Part shown: positions 6,188 to 7,845 of the stretch, piece after piece
Position numbering within the stretch: position 1 is the first letter of the stretch
How the letters are laid out: every line of letters begins with the position of its first letter
Origin: TH5896 sp050748485
GTDB taxonomy: Archaea > Thermoproteota > Nitrososphaeria > Nitrososphaerales > Nitrososphaeraceae
Reading direction: 5' to 3'
Assembly: GCA_050748485.1 (NCBI GenBank)
Contig: JBOGPP010000133.1
Coordinates: 1 to 7,845 of the forward strand
DNA: 7,845 bases
Notes under the pieces: model-generated
The model's input: only the letters and a program-made list of their open reading frames with translations
What the model was told of the DNA's origin: nothing
Database searches by the model: none
Position numbers and translations under genes: made by a program

Positions 6188-6241
6188 AGTCATTGGTTTA
6201 TTGATCTCAAAACTGAAAACCTAATAAATCAACTATTGACT
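6188..6241 (+). terminator. Hairpin and T-rich stretch after aIF2 gamma
   Basis: Two consecutive stem segments can form: AGTCA (6188-6192) with TGACT (6237-6241), and TTGGTTTATT (6193-6202) with AATAAATCAA (6223-6232, one G-T pair). A 4-base bulge separates them on the 3' side. T-rich DNA (about 6241-6265) follows. It sits 46 bp after the aIF2 gamma stop, in the spacer shared with a gene on the opposite strand, which suits termination of one or both transcripts. Confidence 0.4.
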
Positions 6242-6276
6242 TTGTACTTTTAAGAACTTTTATTGTAGTTGCTGGT

Positions 6277-6459
6277 CTAGGGAGAGTCCTGACTAAGACC
6301 ACCTTGCGGCGTGCTAATGTTGTTGTCGTCGTTGCGTGTGCTATTTTCATCGGGATTAGGAATAGGGATGATCGTATCGGAAGGGGCTAAATATATTGTA
6401 ACTACGCTAACCAGTATTATTATTATTGCAACAATTAAGATAAGGCGTCTATCAGCCAT
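6277..6459 (-). CDS. Small single-pass membrane protein, function unknown
   Basis: A 60-residue protein. After MADRR comes one strongly hydrophobic segment, about residues 6-25, then a proline- and Asn/Asp-rich tail. The positive residues sit before the membrane segment, so the tail should face outside. The tail holds two N-glycosylation sequons, N-S-T and N-I-S, which fits archaeal surface glycosylation. I do not recognise a family. The ATG at 6459 was chosen over an upstream ATG at 6540, because the longer frame would overlap the start of the divergent CBS gene and its extra 27 residues are polar and unlike a membrane-protein N-terminus. A TATA-like element lies about 31 bp upstream. Reality as a gene is likely but not certain, since the frame is short. 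Confidence 0.55.
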   Translation of the reverse strand: MADRRLILIVAIIIILVSVVTIYLAPSDTIIPIPNPDENSTRNDDNNISTPQGGLSQDSP

Positions 6460-6486
6460 CCGATCGTTTGTTATGTGTAGAGGAAG

Positions 6487-6495
6487 GTTTTTAAT
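6487..6495. promoter_or_regulatory. Possible shared, bidirectional TATA-like element
   Basis: GTTTTTAATG on the plus strand, or CATTAAAAAC on the minus strand, is centred almost exactly midway between the minus-strand start at 6459 and the plus-strand start at 6524, about 32 bp from each. It is the only T/A-rich block in the 64-bp spacer that suits both genes. With normal spacing both leaders would be about five bases. Confidence 0.4.
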
Positions 6496-6523
6496 GTAAT
6501 GATTAGGATCATCATAAAACACA

Positions 6524-7627
6524 ATGAAAGTAGACGACATTATGGTAAGGGATGTAATTTCCTTATCTCATGAAGATACTGTTTCAAAGGCACTTAATCT
6601 AATGCACTCAACCAGATTAAACCAGATTCCTATAGTTAACGACATCGATGACTATTTGGGAATGGTATTCGCAAAGGAATTTCTTTCAGTTAATGCCTCT
6701 CCGGAATCTAAGCTTAAGAATTTCATATCGAAAACCCCCACTCTAGGTCGTGACGCCGCAGTAGAGCGAGCTATAGAGATGATACTAAATACAGGAAATC
6801 GCGCGTTTCCAGTCATTGAGAATAGTTCTAAATTAGAAGGAATAGTCAGTGAAATAGACATTGTAGTTAACGCTAGGTTTGGTCATGCAACAGTAGATTC
6901 AGTTATGAGTGGTGCTATAGTGCTAGAGGGAGATGATACTCTTGGGAATGCCCTTTCAAAGATGAGGAGATACAACATATCACGTTTGCCCGTTATCAGC
7001 AAAGACGGTGTTTTGACAGGAATCATAAATGTATTAGATATTGCACATATGATATCTAAACCGAGGGAGAGAGCAACTAAGTCTCCTGGACTAGGTACAA
7101 TGGCTGTAATACGAGAGGTAAAAGTGAAGGATATAATGAGAAATGCTTACTCTGTAGAACAAGGATCAAAAATAAATGATCTAATTGGAGACTTAAAGGA
7201 TCATGAAGAAGTTGTTGTAGTAGGAAACAAACGTCCGATTGGGGTGATTACTCCAAAAGATGCACTCGAGTTATTGCTTCCGAAGCATGGGGGTCCTACT
7301 TTTATACACATTTCGGATCCTGAAAGTGAGGATGACAAGAATGAAATTGAAAGGAACATAACAAAATTCCTGAAAAAGATTGAGGGGAGATTAGAAAATA
7401 TACAGTTGGTCACTATTTACGTAGACAAGCACAAGACAAGAAAATATTCCATTAGGGCAAGACTAATGACAAACAAAAGCATTGTTGATGCGAAAGCTGT
7501 GGCATATGATCCCATATCTGCATCGAAGGAAATTGTCTCGAAATTGGAAAGAAGGATAAAATCGGCACATAGCTCAAAGCTACCAAAGAAGCATCGCCGA
7601 GGGACAATTAGAAAGGAGCAATTTTAA
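6524..7627 (+). CDS. Four-CBS protein with C-terminal S30AE/HPF-like domain (probable ribosome hibernation factor)
   Basis: A 367-residue cytosolic protein. Four CBS repeats are visible at about 1-55, 64-118, 123-177 and 200-252, each opening with a V-x-D-x-M or similar helix and closing with a G-x-(I/V)-(T/S/N)-x-x-D pattern (such as GIVSEID, GIINVLD, GVITPKD). CBS pairs bind adenosine ligands such as AMP, ATP or SAM and act as energy sensors. Residues about 258-350 have the beta-alpha-beta-beta-beta-alpha order of the S30AE/HPF/RaiA ribosome-binding domain: strands IHISD, IQLVTIYVD, YSIRARLMT and VDAKAVAYD, with a final helix containing SKLERRIK. A Lys/Arg-rich tail follows and could bind rRNA. 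From memory, a CBS-containing archaeal hibernation factor has been described; whether this is its orthologue I cannot test. Start ATG 6524. The stop lies six bases from the tRNA gene on the other strand. Confidence 0.85.
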   Translation: MKVDDIMVRDVISLSHEDTVSKALNLMHSTRLNQIPIVNDIDDYLGMVFAKEFLSVNASPESKLKNFISKTPTLGRDAAVERAIEMILNTGNRAFPVIENSSKLEGIVSEIDIVVNARFGHATVDSVMSGAIVLEGDDTLGNALSKMRRYNISRLPVISKDGVLTGIINVLDIAHMISKPRERATKSPGLGTMAVIREVKVKDIMRNAYSVEQGSKINDLIGDLKDHEEVVVVGNKRPIGVITPKDALELLLPKHGGPTFIHISDPESEDDKNEIERNITKFLKKIEGRLENIQLVTIYVDKHKTRKYSIRARLMTNKSIVDAKAVAYDPISASKEIVSKLERRIKSAHSSKLPKKHRRGTIRKEQF

Positions 7628-7633
7628 ATAAAA
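7621..7633 (-). terminator. T-rich stretch after the serine tRNA
   Basis: Reading on the minus strand directly after the encoded CCA, the DNA is TTTTATTTAAAAT, a usual archaeal tRNA terminator. It overlaps the last codons and stop of the convergent CBS gene, so both transcripts must overlap or end within a few bases of each other. Confidence 0.45.
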
Positions 7634-7684
7634 TGGCGCAGATGAGGAGATTCGAACTCCTGATCGCCCGAAGGCGAATCGGCT

Positions 7685-7702
7685 ATCTTCTGACCTGATT
7701 CA
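7685..7702 (-). other. Canonical tRNA intron at position 37/38
   Basis: The 18 bases TGAATCAGGTCAGAAGAT interrupt the anticodon loop after G37. A bulge-helix-bulge can be drawn: bulges A36-G37-T and A-T-A38, each cut after its second base, flanking pairs C32-G, T33-A and T34-A with one G-G mismatch. This matches archaeal splicing endonuclease substrates, in a slightly relaxed form. Confidence 0.75.
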
Positions 7703-7719
7703 CTCAAGGCCGACGCATT

Positions 7720-7740
7720 ATTTTGTTCTCATTTAGAGAA
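7720..7740 (-). other. D-loop insertion, probable second (non-canonical) tRNA intron
   Basis: Thirty bases lie between G13 (7748) and T23 (7717), where about ten are normal. The excess contains a perfect hairpin, TTCTC (7740-7736), loop TAAAT, GAGAA (7730-7726). The most natural mature D arm joins GGTCT to AATGC. The exact splice sites are not certain, because no clean bulge-helix-bulge is evident. Confidence 0.55.
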
Positions 7741-7784
7741 GACCACTCTGCCACATCTGCCCGTTCCTTTACGATACATTCGAG

Positions 7785-7793
7785 CTTTTTATA
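7785..7793 (-). promoter_or_regulatory. TATA box for the serine tRNA
   Basis: On the minus strand TATAAAAAG is centred 29 bp upstream of the tRNA 5' end at 7760, so the primary transcript would start about three bases before the mature end. This is the best TATA match in the window and shows that the tRNA is transcribed from its own promoter. Confidence 0.65.
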
Positions 7794-7794
7794 G

Positions 7795-7845
7795 TTAGTG
7801 TTTCTTCTTTCTATCTTTGACGAAATCAAAAATTTTTTCATTGTC
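7795..7845 (-). CDS. Possible C-terminal end of a minus-strand gene (partial)
   Basis: From the right edge the frame reads DNEKIFDFVKDRKKKH and then TAA at 7797-7795, just before the TATA box of the tRNA. The lysine-rich tail and placement look like a real gene end, but 16 codons are far too few to identify a family, and chance openness in A/T-rich DNA cannot be excluded. Confidence 0.35.
   Translation of the reverse strand, partial: DNEKIFDFVKDRKKKH

Larger units (their letters stand above)
7634..7760 (-). tRNA. tRNA-Ser (anticodon UGA), with canonical intron, D-loop insertion and encoded CCA
   Basis: The acceptor stem GCAGATG (7760-7754) pairs with CATCTGC (7644-7638), followed by discriminator G (7637) and CCA (7636-7634). 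The T arm is AGGAG-TTCGAAT-CTCCT. A long variable arm with stem CGCC-TTCG-GGCG and the discriminator G mark a serine tRNA rather than leucine. The anticodon stem TCGGC (7713-7709) pairs fully with GCCGA (7683-7679); the loop reads C-T-TGA-G, so the anticodon UGA (7706-7704) decodes UCN codons, chiefly UCA. The D stem GCA pairs with TGC (7717-7715). An 18-base intron sits after position 37, and the D loop is about 20 bases too long. Removing both gives about 89 bases with CCA, normal for tRNA-Ser. Confidence 0.9.

Noticed and set aside
7726..7740. Reading TTCTC-TAAAT-GAGAA as the anticodon arm of a different tRNA
   Set aside because: The loop is five bases in the best pairing (AAA anticodon in a seven-base reading with a mismatch), whereas the alternative TCGGC/GCCGA stem pairs perfectly around UGA and agrees with the D stem and serine discriminator base.
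1..7845. CRISPR arrays, insertion sequences, phage genes or integrase sites
   Set aside because: No regularly spaced direct repeats, transposase or integrase motifs, or terminal inverted repeats with target duplications were seen.

Overview
This window most likely comes from an archaeon of the ammonia-oxidising Nitrososphaeria (Thaumarchaeota) or a close relative; that placement is inference. The archaeal identity itself is well supported. The window carries ribosomal protein eS6, the initiation factor aIF2 gamma subunit with its zinc-binding insert, and a serine tRNA gene with an intron at the archaeal position 37/38. Several genes have a TATA-like box about 26 bp before a start codon (leaderless transcripts), and start codons are often TTG or GTG. 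No bacterial sigma promoters or Shine-Dalgarno sites stand out.

Layout. From 1 to 3664 all genes lie on the minus strand: a cut-off NikR/CopG-type ribbon-helix-helix regulator (1-211) with an A/T palindrome cluster in front of it; about 325 bp with no supported gene (271-595); a small secreted protein (596-1102); a Get3/ArsA-like ATPase with a C-terminal alpha-crystallin-like domain (1218-2405); and a DegT-family PLP aminotransferase (2459-3664). The strand then switches. The plus strand carries a small zinc-ribbon protein (3911-4099), eS6 (4249-4644), aIF2 gamma (4876-6141) and a four-CBS protein with a C-terminal domain shaped like a ribosome-hibernation factor (6524-7627). On the minus strand there is a small single-pass membrane protein (6277-6459), a serine tRNA (7634-7760), and what may be the last 16 codons of another gene (7795-7845).

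How they work together. The plus-strand block is a translation neighbourhood: a small-subunit protein, the GTPase that brings initiator tRNA to the ribosome, a probable energy-sensing ribosome-binding protein, and a tRNA gene facing it. The minus-strand block looks like unconnected housekeeping or accessory genes. The ATPase and the aminotransferase each have their own promoter-like box, so they need not form one operon.

The two points I find most interesting are the four-CBS plus S30AE/HPF-like fusion and the serine tRNA gene, which has both a canonical intron and about 20 extra bases in its D loop. I found no CRISPR array, insertion sequence, phage gene or toxin-antitoxin pair.
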